Assembly: GCA_947629775.1 (NCBI GenBank)
Contig: CANRFA010000004.1
Span: 1 to 64,000 of the forward strand
DNA length: 64,000 nucleotides
From: an uncultured Oscillospiraceae bacterium
GTDB taxonomy: Bacteria; Bacillota; Clostridia; Oscillospirales; Oscillospiraceae
Direction: 5' to 3'
Made by a program: the position numbers and the translations under genes. The notes below the pieces were generated by a model that made no database searches, was not told the DNA's origin, and worked only from the letters and a program-made list of their open reading frames with translations. Below are positions 40,590-50,642 of this stretch, in pieces (the first letter of the stretch is position 1; each line of letters starts with the position of its first letter).

Positions 40590-42917
40590 GTGCGCAGACT
40601 GCCCATGAGATTGCTGCTGATTTTTGCTCTGGTCTGGTCGCTGCTGGTTCCGGGGGCCAGCGCCGCCGGGAGTACGCCGGCGCTGGACTTCACGCCTCAC
40701 ACGGAAACGCTGCTGCTGGTGGACCGGGATTCGGGGGAGACCCTCTACAGCCAGAACGCCGATGTGGTGCGCCCCATGGCTTCCCTCACCAAGATCATGA
40801 CCTATATTGTGACCACGGAGGCCATTTCGGACCTGGAAGGTACGGAGATGACCATCCAGAAGGAGCCGCTGAAGGAACTGGAGGGCCGGGGCGCCTCCGT
40901 CTGCGGCCTGGAAGACCGCGTCGGGGATTCCCTGCCCGTTCTGGAGGTGCTCTATGGACTGATGCTGCCCTCGGGCTGCGACGCCGGCGTGGAGCTGGCC
41001 TGGTTTGTGGGCAACGGAAATCCGCAGACCTTCGTGGACCGGATGAACGCCAAGGCCCAGGAACTGGGGTGCGCGAATACGCGCTATGTGGACGCTCATG
41101 GCCTCTCGGACGGGAATCAGACGACCGCTCTGGATCTGTGTAAGATTGTGGAGTGCGCCATGGAGAAACCTCACTTCTGGGAGATGGTGAACACCCTCTC
41201 CCACCAGATGCCGGGGGCTTCCACGCCCATTTACAATTCCAACAGCATGATGAATCCCGTCAGCGGCGGCCGCTACTACAACCGCTATGTTCACGGGATC
41301 AAGACGGGCTACACCTACGAGGCGGGACGCTGCCTGGTCTCCACGGCCACCAAGGGGGACCGGAACTTCCTCTGCGTGGCCCTGGGAGGAGACTACAGCC
41401 AGGCGACCGGCTACTCCAACAACGCCATGCTGGACACCTCCAGCCTCTACGAGTGGGCCTTTGAGAACTTTACGGACAACGTGGAAGTGGAGATCGGACC
41501 CAGGTTCGCCTCGCTGCAGCTGGAAGAGAGCGTGAAGCTGACGGCCGGGGTAACCGGCGCCTCGGGAGAGAACGGGGAGCTCACCTGGAGTTCTTCCGAA
41601 CCGGAGATTGCCAGCGTAGAGCCGGACGGAACCGTTACGGCCCATAAACTGGGCGAGGCGGTGATTACGGCCGAGAGCAGCACCGGCAACTTTGATACCT
41701 GCACGGTCTCCTGCGGCTATTACAACGGCATCGAGCTCAGCGCGGAGTGCGGGGACTATATCGGCGGGGTGCAGAAGCCCATCGACTGGAGCGCGGTCCG
41801 CCAGGCGGGTATGGACTTTGTCATCCTCCGGGCGGGCTGGGGCTCGGAAAACTACCCGGAGCAGAACGATACGGAACTGGCGAACAACATCGCCGGCGCC
41901 ATGGAGGCGGGAATCCCCTTCGGCCTGCGCTTTGTCTCCTATGCGGACAGCGCGGAGCGGGCCCAGGCGGAGGCGGCCTACTTCCTGCGGGAAGTGGACG
42001 AAGTGATTCCCGAGCAGATCGGGAGCATGGCGCTGCCGGTGGTCTATGACCTGTCAGACGCCAGCTTTCAGAAGCTGGATCCCGCAGTCTGCGGCGAGGT
42101 GATTCAGGCCTTTGCCCAGGCCCTGGGCGAACGGGGCTACCCCATCATGGTCTGCTCCGGCTCCACAGTCTTCGCCGGCCTGGATCTGGCGGCTCTGGAG
42201 GAGGCGGGGATCGGGATCTGGTACCGCTCCACGCCCTATGAACCGGATATGACGGTTCCGGTGACGGTCAACGGGACCCAGGTGCCGATGATGTGGCAGT
42301 ACCGCTCCAATCTGGCGCTGCCCGGGGCCACGGAATCCAACGGCAGGGTCCGGGAAAGCCTGCTGTATATGGGCAGCGCCGCTAACGCTTCCCGGGCTGT
42401 GCCGGATCTGACTTCCACCCTCTCGGAGGATGGGAAGTCGGTTCAGCTGCAGTGGACGGCTTCGGACGAGGACTGTGTCGGCTACCGGGTCTATCGCCAG
42501 CTGGAGATCAGCGACGAGCGGGAACTGCTGGCCACAGTGGACGCAAATACCCTTACCCTGGAAGACACCGGAGATCCGGGCTCCCGCTCCATCTATTCGG
42601 TGGCGGCCCTTTTCCCGGATACCCTGGATCCCGAGTACCGGACGGAAGTGACCAGCCAGGAGGAGACCGTGCAGTTTGCCGGCAATTCGCTGCTGGCAAG
42701 CGGCTCGCAGTTCCTGGACAGTCTGAACACCCGCCTCGACGGAAATCTGGTCATTGTGCTGGGCGCTCTGGGGACCTTCCTCTGTCTGCTGATCGCGTTC
42801 CTGCTGCTGCGCTACCTGGTACGTGGGCTGCGCCGGCGCCATCTGGAGAAACCGACCCGGACGAAATCCCGGGGAAGAGAACACGGCAAGCGGGAAGCGG
42901 GCCGCCGCAACCGCTGA
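40590..42917 (+). CDS. D-alanyl-D-alanine carboxypeptidase (S11) fused to Ig-like (Big2), GH25-like and Fn3-like domains with a C-terminal TM
   Basis: S11: RPMASLTKIMTYIVT, SGCDAGVELA, GIKTGYTYEAG. Big2: SSSEPEIASVEPDGTVTAHKLGEAVITAES. GH25-like: KPIDWSAVRQAGMDFVILRAGWGSEN, AMEAGIPFGLRFVSYADSAERAQAEAAYFLR, LPVVYDLSDAS, MMWQYRSN. C-terminal TM LVIVLGALGTFLCLLIAFLLLRYLV. Confidence 0.82.
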   Translation: MRRLPMRLLLIFALVWSLLVPGASAAGSTPALDFTPHTETLLLVDRDSGETLYSQNADVVRPMASLTKIMTYIVTTEAISDLEGTEMTIQKEPLKELEGRGASVCGLEDRVGDSLPVLEVLYGLMLPSGCDAGVELAWFVGNGNPQTFVDRMNAKAQELGCANTRYVDAHGLSDGNQTTALDLCKIVECAMEKPHFWEMVNTLSHQMPGASTPIYNSNSMMNPVSGGRYYNRYVHGIKTGYTYEAGRCLVSTATKGDRNFLCVALGGDYSQATGYSNNAMLDTSSLYEWAFENFTDNVEVEIGPRFASLQLEESVKLTAGVTGASGENGELTWSSSEPEIASVEPDGTVTAHKLGEAVITAESSTGNFDTCTVSCGYYNGIELSAECGDYIGGVQKPIDWSAVRQAGMDFVILRAGWGSENYPEQNDTELANNIAGAMEAGIPFGLRFVSYADSAERAQAEAAYFLREVDEVIPEQIGSMALPVVYDLSDASFQKLDPAVCGEVIQAFAQALGERGYPIMVCSGSTVFAGLDLAALEEAGIGIWYRSTPYEPDMTVPVTVNGTQVPMMWQYRSNLALPGATESNGRVRESLLYMGSAANASRAVPDLTSTLSEDGKSVQLQWTASDEDCVGYRVYRQLEISDERELLATVDANTLTLEDTGDPGSRSIYSVAALFPDTLDPEYRTEVTSQEETVQFAGNSLLASGSQFLDSLNTRLDGNLVIVLGALGTFLCLLIAFLLLRYLVRGLRRRHLEKPTRTKSRGREHGKREAGRRNR

Positions 42918-42944
42918 GACCGGACAAGCCTGGAGGATGAGACC

Positions 42945-44147
42945 ATGCTGAAAGGAAAAACCGTCCTGCTGGGGGTCACCGGCGGGATTGCCGCCTACAA
43001 GGCCGCATATCTGGCCTCCGCTCTGGTGAAACTGCACGCCAGCGTGGAAGTGGTCATGACCGAGCACGCCACCCGCTTCATCGCCCCTCTGACCTTTGAA
43101 CAGCTCACCGGCCGGCGCACCATGGTGGATACCTTTGACCGGGCCTTCAGCCACCAGGTGGAGCACATCGCCCTGGCGGAGCGCACGGATCTGGCGATCA
43201 TCGCCCCGGCCACCGCCAACGTGTGCGCCAAACTGGCCCACGGTCTGGCGGACGACATGCTGACCACCACTCTGCTGGCCTGCCGCTGTCCGAAGCTGAT
43301 CGCCCCGGCCATGAATACGAACATGTATGAGAATCCGGTGACGCAGGACAATCTGGAGACACTGCGCCGCTATGGCTGGCAGGTCATCGCCCCCGCCTCC
43401 GGCCGTCTGGCCTGCGGCGCTGTGGGGGCGGGAAAGCTGCCGGAGCCGGATACCCTGGTGCAGTATATTCTGAAGGAGATCGGCATGCCTCACGATCTGG
43501 CCGGGAAGCGGGTGCTGGTGACCGCCGGCCCCACCCAGGAGGCCCTGGACCCGGTCCGTTACATCACCAATCACTCCACGGGCAAGATGGGGTACGCCAT
43601 CGCCCGTATGGCCATGCTGCGGGGAGCGGATGTGGTTCTGATTTCCGGTCCCGTGGCTCTGACGCCTCCGCCCTTTGTGGAGGTGGTGCCCATTGTCTCG
43701 GCGGAAGATATGTTTGAGGCGGTCACCGCCCGGGCCGCCTGGGCGGACATGATCTTCAAGGCCGCCGCCGTGGCGGATTACACCCCCGCGGCGTACAGCG
43801 ACGACAAGGTGAAGAAGAAGGACGGGGATCTGTCCATCGCGCTGAAGCGGACGGAGGATATTCTCCTCTACCTGGGGGAGCATCGCCGTCCAGGGCAGGT
43901 GATCTGCGGATTCTCCATGGAGACCCGGGACATGCTGAAAAACAGCCAGGCCAAACTGGAGAAGAAGCACGTGGACATGATCTGCGCCAACAATCTGAAG
44001 GTGGCCGGCGCGGGCTTCGGTACGGATACCAACGTGCTGACCCTGATCACCCGGGAGGGAGCGGAGGAACTGCCGCTGCTCTCCAAGGAAGAGGACGCCT
44101 CCCGGGTGCTGACAAAAGCGCTCTCCCTGCTGGAGGCGGGAAACTGA
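42945..44147 (+). CDS. coaBC: Bifunctional phosphopantothenoylcysteine decarboxylase / phosphopantothenate-cysteine ligase
   Basis: VLLGVTGGIAAYKAAYLASAL, APAMNTNMYENPVTQDNL, RVLVTAGPTQEALDPVRYITNHSTGKMGYAIA. Confidence 0.97.
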   Translation: MLKGKTVLLGVTGGIAAYKAAYLASALVKLHASVEVVMTEHATRFIAPLTFEQLTGRRTMVDTFDRAFSHQVEHIALAERTDLAIIAPATANVCAKLAHGLADDMLTTTLLACRCPKLIAPAMNTNMYENPVTQDNLETLRRYGWQVIAPASGRLACGAVGAGKLPEPDTLVQYILKEIGMPHDLAGKRVLVTAGPTQEALDPVRYITNHSTGKMGYAIARMAMLRGADVVLISGPVALTPPPFVEVVPIVSAEDMFEAVTARAAWADMIFKAAAVADYTPAAYSDDKVKKKDGDLSIALKRTEDILLYLGEHRRPGQVICGFSMETRDMLKNSQAKLEKKHVDMICANNLKVAGAGFGTDTNVLTLITREGAEELPLLSKEEDASRVLTKALSLLEAGN

Positions 44148-44234
44148 GACAGGAGGCGGGGCCGGTCCCGGAAGACCGACCCCGCCCTGTTCGTCTGCCG
44201 GCAGACAGAGGGTGAGAGATACCCGCAGAGAAGG

Positions 44235-44275
44235 GAAAACAGGCGTCCGGCTGAGACCGGACGCCTGTTTTCTCA
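44235..44275. terminator. Bidirectional intrinsic terminator
   Basis: AAAACAGGCGTCCGG-ctgaga-CCGGACGCCTGTTTT. Confidence 0.8.
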
Positions 44276-44989
44276 GAGAGAGGCCGCAAGATGGTACATG
44301 ACGAAGTACTGGCAGACCGTGCCCAGGAGAATGAAGACGTGAAAGATTTCATGGCACCCGAACTTCGGATTGTCGCGTCCGGGCCACTTGATGGCGTAGA
44401 GGATGCCACCCACGGTATAGAGCAGTCCGCCGCCCAGCAGCCAGAAAAAGTCCTGCCGGGGAAGAATGCGGAAAATGGGAACCACGGCGAAGATACACAG
44501 CCAGCCCATGAGCAGGTAGATTCCGCTGGTCATCCAGCGGGGGATGGCCAGATGGCAGATGGTGAGGGCGATCCCCGCCGCCGCGCAGGCCCATACCAGG
44601 CCCAGAAGAAGAGGCCCCCCGCTGTGGCGCAGCGCGATGACGCAGATGGGTGTGTAGCTGCCGGCGATCAGCAGGTAGATGGAGCAGTGGTCGTATTTGC
44701 GCAGGGCCAGCCGTCCGGCGACCGGGGTGTTCAGGCAGTGATAGAGCGTGCTGGCCAGATACAGGCAGATCATGGAGGCGCCGTAGACGGCGAAGGGCGG
44801 AAAGGCGGACAGAGCTCCCGCCTGCAGGCAGCGCAGGAAGAGAAGGACGGTGCCGGCCACAGCCAGAACGACGCCCACGCCGTGGGTGATGGCGGACCAG
44901 GGACGCAGCCCGTCGTAGGGATCCCGGACCTCCCGGCGGCGGCCGGAGGGGTGGATTCCGGAGAGCAGATGAAACGTAAGAGCGGACAC
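44273..44989 (-). CDS. Hemolysin III / PAQR family membrane protein (GTG start)
   Basis: DPYDGLRPWSAITHGVGVVLAVAGTVLL, STLYHCLN, RKYDHCSIYLLIAGSYTPICVIAL, HEIFHVFILLGTVCQYFVMY. Confidence 0.92.
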   Translation of the reverse strand: MSALTFHLLSGIHPSGRRREVRDPYDGLRPWSAITHGVGVVLAVAGTVLLFLRCLQAGALSAFPPFAVYGASMICLYLASTLYHCLNTPVAGRLALRKYDHCSIYLLIAGSYTPICVIALRHSGGPLLLGLVWACAAAGIALTICHLAIPRWMTSGIYLLMGWLCIFAVVPIFRILPRQDFFWLLGGGLLYTVGGILYAIKWPGRDNPKFGCHEIFHVFILLGTVCQYFVMYHLAASL

Positions 44990-45147
44990 AGAGATCACTC
45001 CTTTCAGAAAAACGGCAGGTTTGGGGTACGCTTTCAGTATACCCCCTGGCCGGGCAAAATGCAATATCGAAAACCATAAAATCTGGTTTTAAAAACCGGA
45101 TTCCAGAATCAGGAAAGGCCGGCCAGCCGACCGGCCCTGGAACAGAC

Positions 45148-45924
45148 TCAGATTTCCACCTCGAAGGGGTCCCCCAGCGAGACCGCGCCGCCGATCCAGG
45201 CGCCCGTGACGGTTCCGTCCCGCAGCGTGACTCCCGCCTGGACCGTGCCGGCGGGCTGCGCGAAGGCGCGGATCTCTTCCCCGTCCGGAAGGCCCATGCT
45301 GCAGGCGATGGCGGCCGCCAGGGTTCCGGAACCGCAGCTGCCCTCCCAGACGAGGGAACCGGCTGCGGGAACCTTCACCAGCGGCGTCATGCGAGTTCCA
45401 TCGAGAAAGATAACCCCATAGGCGTCCGGGCCGGGGATGTCCGCCAGGATGGGCTCCGCCCGCTGGAAGAAGGTCAGGGAGGGCTCCAAGCCCGGTACAA
45501 CCAGGTGGACGATCCCGCCCAGATGGACCAGTACGGCGGAGACCCCGTCCACGGACACCGGCCGCACCTGGAGAGGCAGGGGCATCTCGGAGCGGGCGGT
45601 GCCGGCGACGAGATCGGTTTCCACCTGAACCGGCTTCTCCGCTCCGCTGACCTGGAGCAGGACCCGGTCGGCCCCTCCCATCTCCCGGGCGGTGAGAAAG
45701 CCGTAGGCCCGGGTGGCGTTGCCGCAGAATTCGCCTCCCGCCATCTCCATACAGCCGTCCGTGCCGGGAGCGGGAGGACAGCGGAAGCCCACCTGTTCAA
45801 TCCCCAGGCCGGGTAAGGCCATGAGACGGCCCGCCAGGGCACCCCGCTCCTCCGGAGGAACGGGAGAAAGGACAAAGAGGGTGATGTTGCCGGCAGGATC
45901 GGCCCGCAGGACCTTCAGCTTCAT
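45148..45924 (-). CDS. Diaminopimelate-epimerase-fold amino acid epimerase/racemase
   Basis: MEMAGGEFCGNATRAYG and WEGSCGSGTLAAA keep the two catalytic Cys of the DapF fold. Confidence 0.75.
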   Translation of the reverse strand: MKLKVLRADPAGNITLFVLSPVPPEERGALAGRLMALPGLGIEQVGFRCPPAPGTDGCMEMAGGEFCGNATRAYGFLTAREMGGADRVLLQVSGAEKPVQVETDLVAGTARSEMPLPLQVRPVSVDGVSAVLVHLGGIVHLVVPGLEPSLTFFQRAEPILADIPGPDAYGVIFLDGTRMTPLVKVPAAGSLVWEGSCGSGTLAAAIACSMGLPDGEEIRAFAQPAGTVQAGVTLRDGTVTGAWIGGAVSLGDPFEVEI

Positions 45925-46330
45925 GATTCGCGCCTTCTTTCGTGGAGAATGAAGAAGCCCGGACGCCCGGGATCCGTTTTGGAGGTCGGGGCCGGCCGGC
46001 CGGGTGGCAGAGGACAGAGGGTTCTCTCTCCTGAAATAGTACCAGACGGATCATGCGATGTCAACAGAAGGGCCGGAATGCGCCGCGGAGGGACCCGTGG
46101 AAAGGCTGCGGCGATGCGGCGGGGCAGGAGAGGGAAGCGGCGTGCGCCAGAAAGCTTAATCTCCGGCGCTGGCGGAACAGGGGTGTCTGACCGGGAACTG
46201 TGGCGGACGGAAGAACCACATGGCCCCCCCGGAAGGCGGGAGAAAGAGGCTCGAAGGGCGGCGGAAGGGGAAGAGAGCGTGAGTGGGGCAAAAGATTACG
46301 CAGAAAGGCAGAATTTCCTGAAAATTACTC

Positions 46331-46359
46331 TTGACAACGGCGCTTCCAGAGGTTACACT
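46331..46359 (+). promoter_or_regulatory. SigA-like promoter of the SSS transporter
   Basis: TTGACA-N17-TACACT. Confidence 0.65.
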
Positions 46360-46429
46360 TTAGCGGTGCAAAGCACTGAACTTTAATGCGCTAAACTGCG
46401 CATCCTGTGTGGAAAGGTCTGATTCTTGA

Positions 46430-48004
46430 ATGGCTGTCAAAATCCTCATGCTTGTGGTCTTCTTCGCTGTCATGGTGGGCATCGGTGTCTACTGCCGGAA
46501 GAATGCCACCGATGTCAACGGTTTCGTCCTCGGCGGACGCGCCGTGGGTCCCTGGCTCACCGCCTTCGCCTACGGAACCTCCTACTTCTCCGCCGTGGTG
46601 TTTGTGGGCTACGCCGGTCAGTTCGGCTGGAAGTACGGCATCGCCGCTACCTGGGCCGGCATCGGCAACGCGATCATCGGCTCCCTCATGGCCTGGGTCA
46701 TCCTGGGTCGCCGCACCCGTATCATGACCCAGCACCTGAACTCCGCCACCATGCCGGAGTTCTTCGGCAAGCGCTTCGGCTCCACCCCGCTGAAGATCGC
46801 CGCCTCTGCCATCATCTTCATTTTCCTGATCCCCTACACCGCCAGCCTCTACAACGGCCTCTCCCGGCTGTTCGGCATGGCCTTTAACATTGACTACTCC
46901 ATCTGCGTCATTGTCATGGCGATTCTTACCGGCGTCTACGTCATCGCCGGCGGCTACATGGCGACCGCCATCAACGACTTCATCCAGGGCATCATCATGC
47001 TCTTCGGTATCTGCGCGGTCATCGCGGCGGTTCTGAACAGCCAGGGCGGCTTCCTGGCGGCCCTGCGGGGTCTGGCCGATGTGGTGGCGGAAGAGACCGC
47101 CGGCCCCAACGCCTCCGCCCCCGGCATCTTCGCCTCCTTCTTCGGCCCGGATCCGGTGAACCTGTTGGGCGTGGTTCTGCTGACCTCCCTGGGCACCTGG
47201 GGCCTGCCCCAGATGGTGCAGAAGTTCTACGCCATCAAGAGCGAGAAGTCCATCAGCACCGGTACGGTGGTATCTACCGGTTTCGCCATCATTGTGGCGG
47301 GCGGCTGCTACTTCCTGGGCGGCTTTGGCCGGCTGTTTGCCGATAAGATGGAGGTTGTGAACGGCGTGCCTGCCGGCGGTTTCGACTCCGTCATCCCCAC
47401 CATGCTCTCCGGCCTGCCGGACATGCTGATCGCAGTGGTGGTCATCCTGGTGCTCTCCGCCTCCATGTCCACCCTGTCCTCCCTGGTGCTGACCTCCAGC
47501 TCCACCCTTACGCTGGATATGCTGAAGGGCCATGTGATCAAGGAGATGGACGAGAAGAAGCAGGTCTTCATCATGCGCTGCCTGATCGTGGTCTTCATCG
47601 CCATCTCCGTGGTTCTGGCCATCATCCAGTACAAGTCCAGCGTCACTTTCATCGCTCAGCTCATGGGCGTCAGCTGGGGCGCTCTGGCCGGCGCCTTCCT
47701 GGCTCCGTTCCTCTACGGTCTCTACTGGAAGGGCACCACGAAGATCGCCTGCTGGGTGAGCTTCGTCTTCTCCACCGTCTTCATGCTGGTGGTGATCTCC
47801 CCCGCCAAGACCTCCCTGCCCGCTCTGCTCCAGTCCCCCATCAACGCCGGCGCCTTCTGCATGATCATGGGGCTCATTCTGGTTCCCATTATCTCCCTGG
47901 TTACTCCGAAACCGGAGCGGCGCCTGGTGAACGACGCCTTCTCCTGCTACGAGGAGCAGGTGGTGGTGACCCAGCATCAGGCTCTGGGCAAGAAGAAAAA
48001 GTAA
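46430..48004 (+). CDS. Sodium:solute symporter (SSS family)
   Basis: VNGFVLGGRAVGPWLTAFAYGTSYFSAVVFVGYAGQFGWKYG, GVYVIAGGYMATAINDFIQGIIML, ILVLSASMSTLSSLVLTSSSTLTLDM. Confidence 0.93.
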   Translation: MAVKILMLVVFFAVMVGIGVYCRKNATDVNGFVLGGRAVGPWLTAFAYGTSYFSAVVFVGYAGQFGWKYGIAATWAGIGNAIIGSLMAWVILGRRTRIMTQHLNSATMPEFFGKRFGSTPLKIAASAIIFIFLIPYTASLYNGLSRLFGMAFNIDYSICVIVMAILTGVYVIAGGYMATAINDFIQGIIMLFGICAVIAAVLNSQGGFLAALRGLADVVAEETAGPNASAPGIFASFFGPDPVNLLGVVLLTSLGTWGLPQMVQKFYAIKSEKSISTGTVVSTGFAIIVAGGCYFLGGFGRLFADKMEVVNGVPAGGFDSVIPTMLSGLPDMLIAVVVILVLSASMSTLSSLVLTSSSTLTLDMLKGHVIKEMDEKKQVFIMRCLIVVFIAISVVLAIIQYKSSVTFIAQLMGVSWGALAGAFLAPFLYGLYWKGTTKIACWVSFVFSTVFMLVVISPAKTSLPALLQSPINAGAFCMIMGLILVPIISLVTPKPERRLVNDAFSCYEEQVVVTQHQALGKKKK

Positions 48005-48026
48005 TACTACTGTCTTTTCAAGCGGC

Positions 48027-48068
48027 GAAACCTGTGGTATGCTTAAGGGCATGCCACAGGTTTTTTTC
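48027..48068 (+). terminator. Intrinsic terminator after the SSS transporter
   Basis: AACCTGTGGTATGC-ttaagg-GCATGCCACAGGTT followed by TTTTT. Confidence 0.85.
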
Positions 48069-48086
48069 AGAAAGGACGTCAGATTC

Positions 48087-48938
48087 ATGATTGTCGATAT
48101 GCATACCCACACCTTCCCGGAGAAGATCGCCGCTTCCACCGTGCAGAAGCTCCAGGCCCTGTCCCATACCCATCCCTTTTCCGACGGGACCAATCCGGGG
48201 CTGGTGCGCAGGGACCGGGAGGCGGGGGTGGATCTGTCCGTCGTTCTGCCGGTCGCCACGAACCCCCACCAGGTGCCCCACGTCAACGACTCCTCCGTCC
48301 GGGTGACGGAGCAGTTCCGGGATCAGGGGCTGCTCTCCTTTGGCTGCATGCACCCGGATTTCGCCGGCTGGAAGGAGGAACTGAGCCGGATCGCCTCTCT
48401 GGGCCTCAAGGGAATCAAAATCCACCCGGTCTACCAGGGAGCGGATCTGGACGATATCCGCTATCTGCGGATCCTGGACCGCTGCGGAGAACTGGGGCTG
48501 ATCGTGGTCACCCACGCCGGCCTGGATGTGGGATTTCCCGGCCTGGTGCGCTGCTCGCCGCAGATGGCCCTGCGGGCCATCCGCCAGACGGGGCCGGTGA
48601 AGTTCGTGTTGGCCCACATGGGAGGCTGGCGCAACTGGGACGAGGTGGAGCAACTGCTGCCGGACACCGGCGCGTACATCGACACCTCCTTTGCCTTCGG
48701 CTCCATGACCTCCAATGGAGACGGGTACTACGCCCCGGAGGACCTTCCCATGCTGGGAGAGGAGCAGTTCCTGCGTCTGGTGCGCCTCTTCGGCGCGAAG
48801 CGGGTGCTCTTCGGGACGGACAGCCCCTGGGGGGATCAGAAGGCGGACCTGGCGCGTATCCGGGCGCTTCCTCTGACGGAGGAGGAGCGCGACGCCATTC
48901 TGGGGGAGAACGCGCGGGAGCTGCTGTTCGGAACCTGA
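48087..48938 (+). CDS. Amidohydrolase-family metal-dependent hydrolase
   Basis: MIVDMHTHTFPEK, LKGIKIHPVYQG, VVTHAGLD, VLAHMGGW, VLFGTDSPWG. Confidence 0.9.
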   Translation: MIVDMHTHTFPEKIAASTVQKLQALSHTHPFSDGTNPGLVRRDREAGVDLSVVLPVATNPHQVPHVNDSSVRVTEQFRDQGLLSFGCMHPDFAGWKEELSRIASLGLKGIKIHPVYQGADLDDIRYLRILDRCGELGLIVVTHAGLDVGFPGLVRCSPQMALRAIRQTGPVKFVLAHMGGWRNWDEVEQLLPDTGAYIDTSFAFGSMTSNGDGYYAPEDLPMLGEEQFLRLVRLFGAKRVLFGTDSPWGDQKADLARIRALPLTEEERDAILGENARELLFGT

Positions 48939-49106
48939 CGCGCCCGGACAGGGGCGGAGACTGTCCGAAAAGGAAAAAGGAACCGGGGAAATCACCGAAT
49001 TTTTGAGAGAAATGCGGTTGAAAAAGCCACCTGCAGGGGCTATAATGATGGCTGGGGCTGCCCGGAGTCCGGCTCCGTCAATAATCATATTAAGGTGGAT
49101 CAAACT

Positions 49107-50138
49107 ATGGGTCTGTTCAGAAAGGATATCGGTATCGATCTCGGTACCGCCTCTGTTTTGGTATATATCAAGGGCAAAGGGGTTGTCCTTCGTGAGCCCT
49201 CTGTCGTAGCCATGGACAAGAACACCGGCCGCCTGCTGAAGGTGGGTACCGAAGCCGAGGCCATGCTTGGCCGGACTCCCGGCAATATTGTGGCCATGCG
49301 GCCGCTGCGGGACGGCGTGATCTCGGACTATGATATGACGGAGCGGATGCTGAAGGAGTTCATCAGGAAGGTCACCACCTTCTCCATCTTCAAACCCCGT
49401 CTGCTGATCTGCGTTCCCTCCGGCATCACCGAGGTCGAGGAGCGCGCCGTGGTGGACGCCGGCCGTGAGGCGGGCGCCGGCCGGGCCTACCTGATCGAAG
49501 AGCCCGTTGCGGCGGCCATCGGCGCCGGAATCGACATCACCAAGCCCGACGGCCACATGGTCATCGACATCGGCGGCGGTACCGCCGACATCGCCGTCAT
49601 CTCCCTGGGCGGCTGCGTGGTGTCCGAGTCCATCAAGACCGCCGGCGACAAGTTTGACGAGGCGGTTGTCAAGTATATCCGCCGCAAGCACAACGTGCTC
49701 ATCGGCGACCGCACCGCGGAAGAGCTCAAGCGGACCATCGGCTGCGTCTTCCCCCGGGACGAGGAGATCACCATGGACATCAAGGGACGCTGCCTGGTAA
49801 CCGGCCTGCCCCGTGTCTTCACCGTCTCCTCCAGCGAGATGATCGAGGCATTCGAAGAGGTCTCCAACCTGATCCTCGAGGCGGTTCACTCCGTGCTGGA
49901 GCGCACCCCGCCGGAGCTGGTGGCAGACATCTCCACTAACGGCATCGTCATGACCGGCGGCGGTTCCCTGGTCTGGGGCTTCGACAAGCTGGTTGAGGCC
50001 CACACCGGCATCGAGACCCACGTGGCGGATGACGCCATCTCCTGCGTCGCCTACGGCACCGGCAAGAGCCTGGACAGCCTGGACGCCATGCAGGACGGTA
50101 CCATGAACCTGTCCCGGATCCGTCAGATGAACTCCTGA
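49107..50138 (+). CDS. mreB: Rod shape-determining actin homolog MreB/Mbl
   Basis: DIGIDLGTASVLVYIKGKGVVLREPSVVA, PLRDGVISDYDMTE, MVIDIGGGTADIAVISLGG, TGGGSLVWGFDKLV. Confidence 0.97.
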   Translation: MGLFRKDIGIDLGTASVLVYIKGKGVVLREPSVVAMDKNTGRLLKVGTEAEAMLGRTPGNIVAMRPLRDGVISDYDMTERMLKEFIRKVTTFSIFKPRLLICVPSGITEVEERAVVDAGREAGAGRAYLIEEPVAAAIGAGIDITKPDGHMVIDIGGGTADIAVISLGGCVVSESIKTAGDKFDEAVVKYIRRKHNVLIGDRTAEELKRTIGCVFPRDEEITMDIKGRCLVTGLPRVFTVSSSEMIEAFEEVSNLILEAVHSVLERTPPELVADISTNGIVMTGGGSLVWGFDKLVEAHTGIETHVADDAISCVAYGTGKSLDSLDAMQDGTMNLSRIRQMNS

Positions 50139-50177
50139 GTTCCGGATTTCCGGGCTTTGTGAAGAGGAGGAGGGAAC

Positions 50178-50570
50178 ATGGCGCTGCATCAGTCCGGAGA
50201 GGACTACCTGGAAGCGATTCTCATTCTGCGGGAACGGAAAGGCAACGTGCACTCCATTGATGTGGCCCAGTTCCTTGGGTTTACCAAGCCCTCGGTCAGC
50301 CGCGCAGTCTCCATTCTGCGCGCCAGCGGCCACCTCATCATGGAGAAGGACGGACGTCTTCTGCTGACCGAGACGGGTGAGATGGTGGCCCAGGCCATCT
50401 ACGAGCGGCATCTGCTGCTGACGGAGTGGCTGGTCAGTCTCGGGGTGCACCGGGAACTGGCCGAGGAGGACGCCTGCAAGATCGAACACGACATCAGCAA
50501 CGAGAGCTTCCGCTGCCTGAAGAAGCACATCGAAAACCATCACAGGCTTTCGCCTGAAAATCAATCATGA
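50178..50570 (+). CDS. DtxR/MntR family metal-dependent transcriptional regulator
   Basis: SGEDYLEAILILRERKGNVHSIDVAQFLGFTKPSVSRAVSILRASGHL...ACKIEHDIS. Confidence 0.92.
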   Translation: MALHQSGEDYLEAILILRERKGNVHSIDVAQFLGFTKPSVSRAVSILRASGHLIMEKDGRLLLTETGEMVAQAIYERHLLLTEWLVSLGVHRELAEEDACKIEHDISNESFRCLKKHIENHHRLSPENQS

Positions 50571-50642
50571 AATCAGAGCCCCGCGACAGATCCTGGTTGC
50601 GGGGCCCGTTTGCATACAGACTGAAATGAGGGGGAGAAAACC

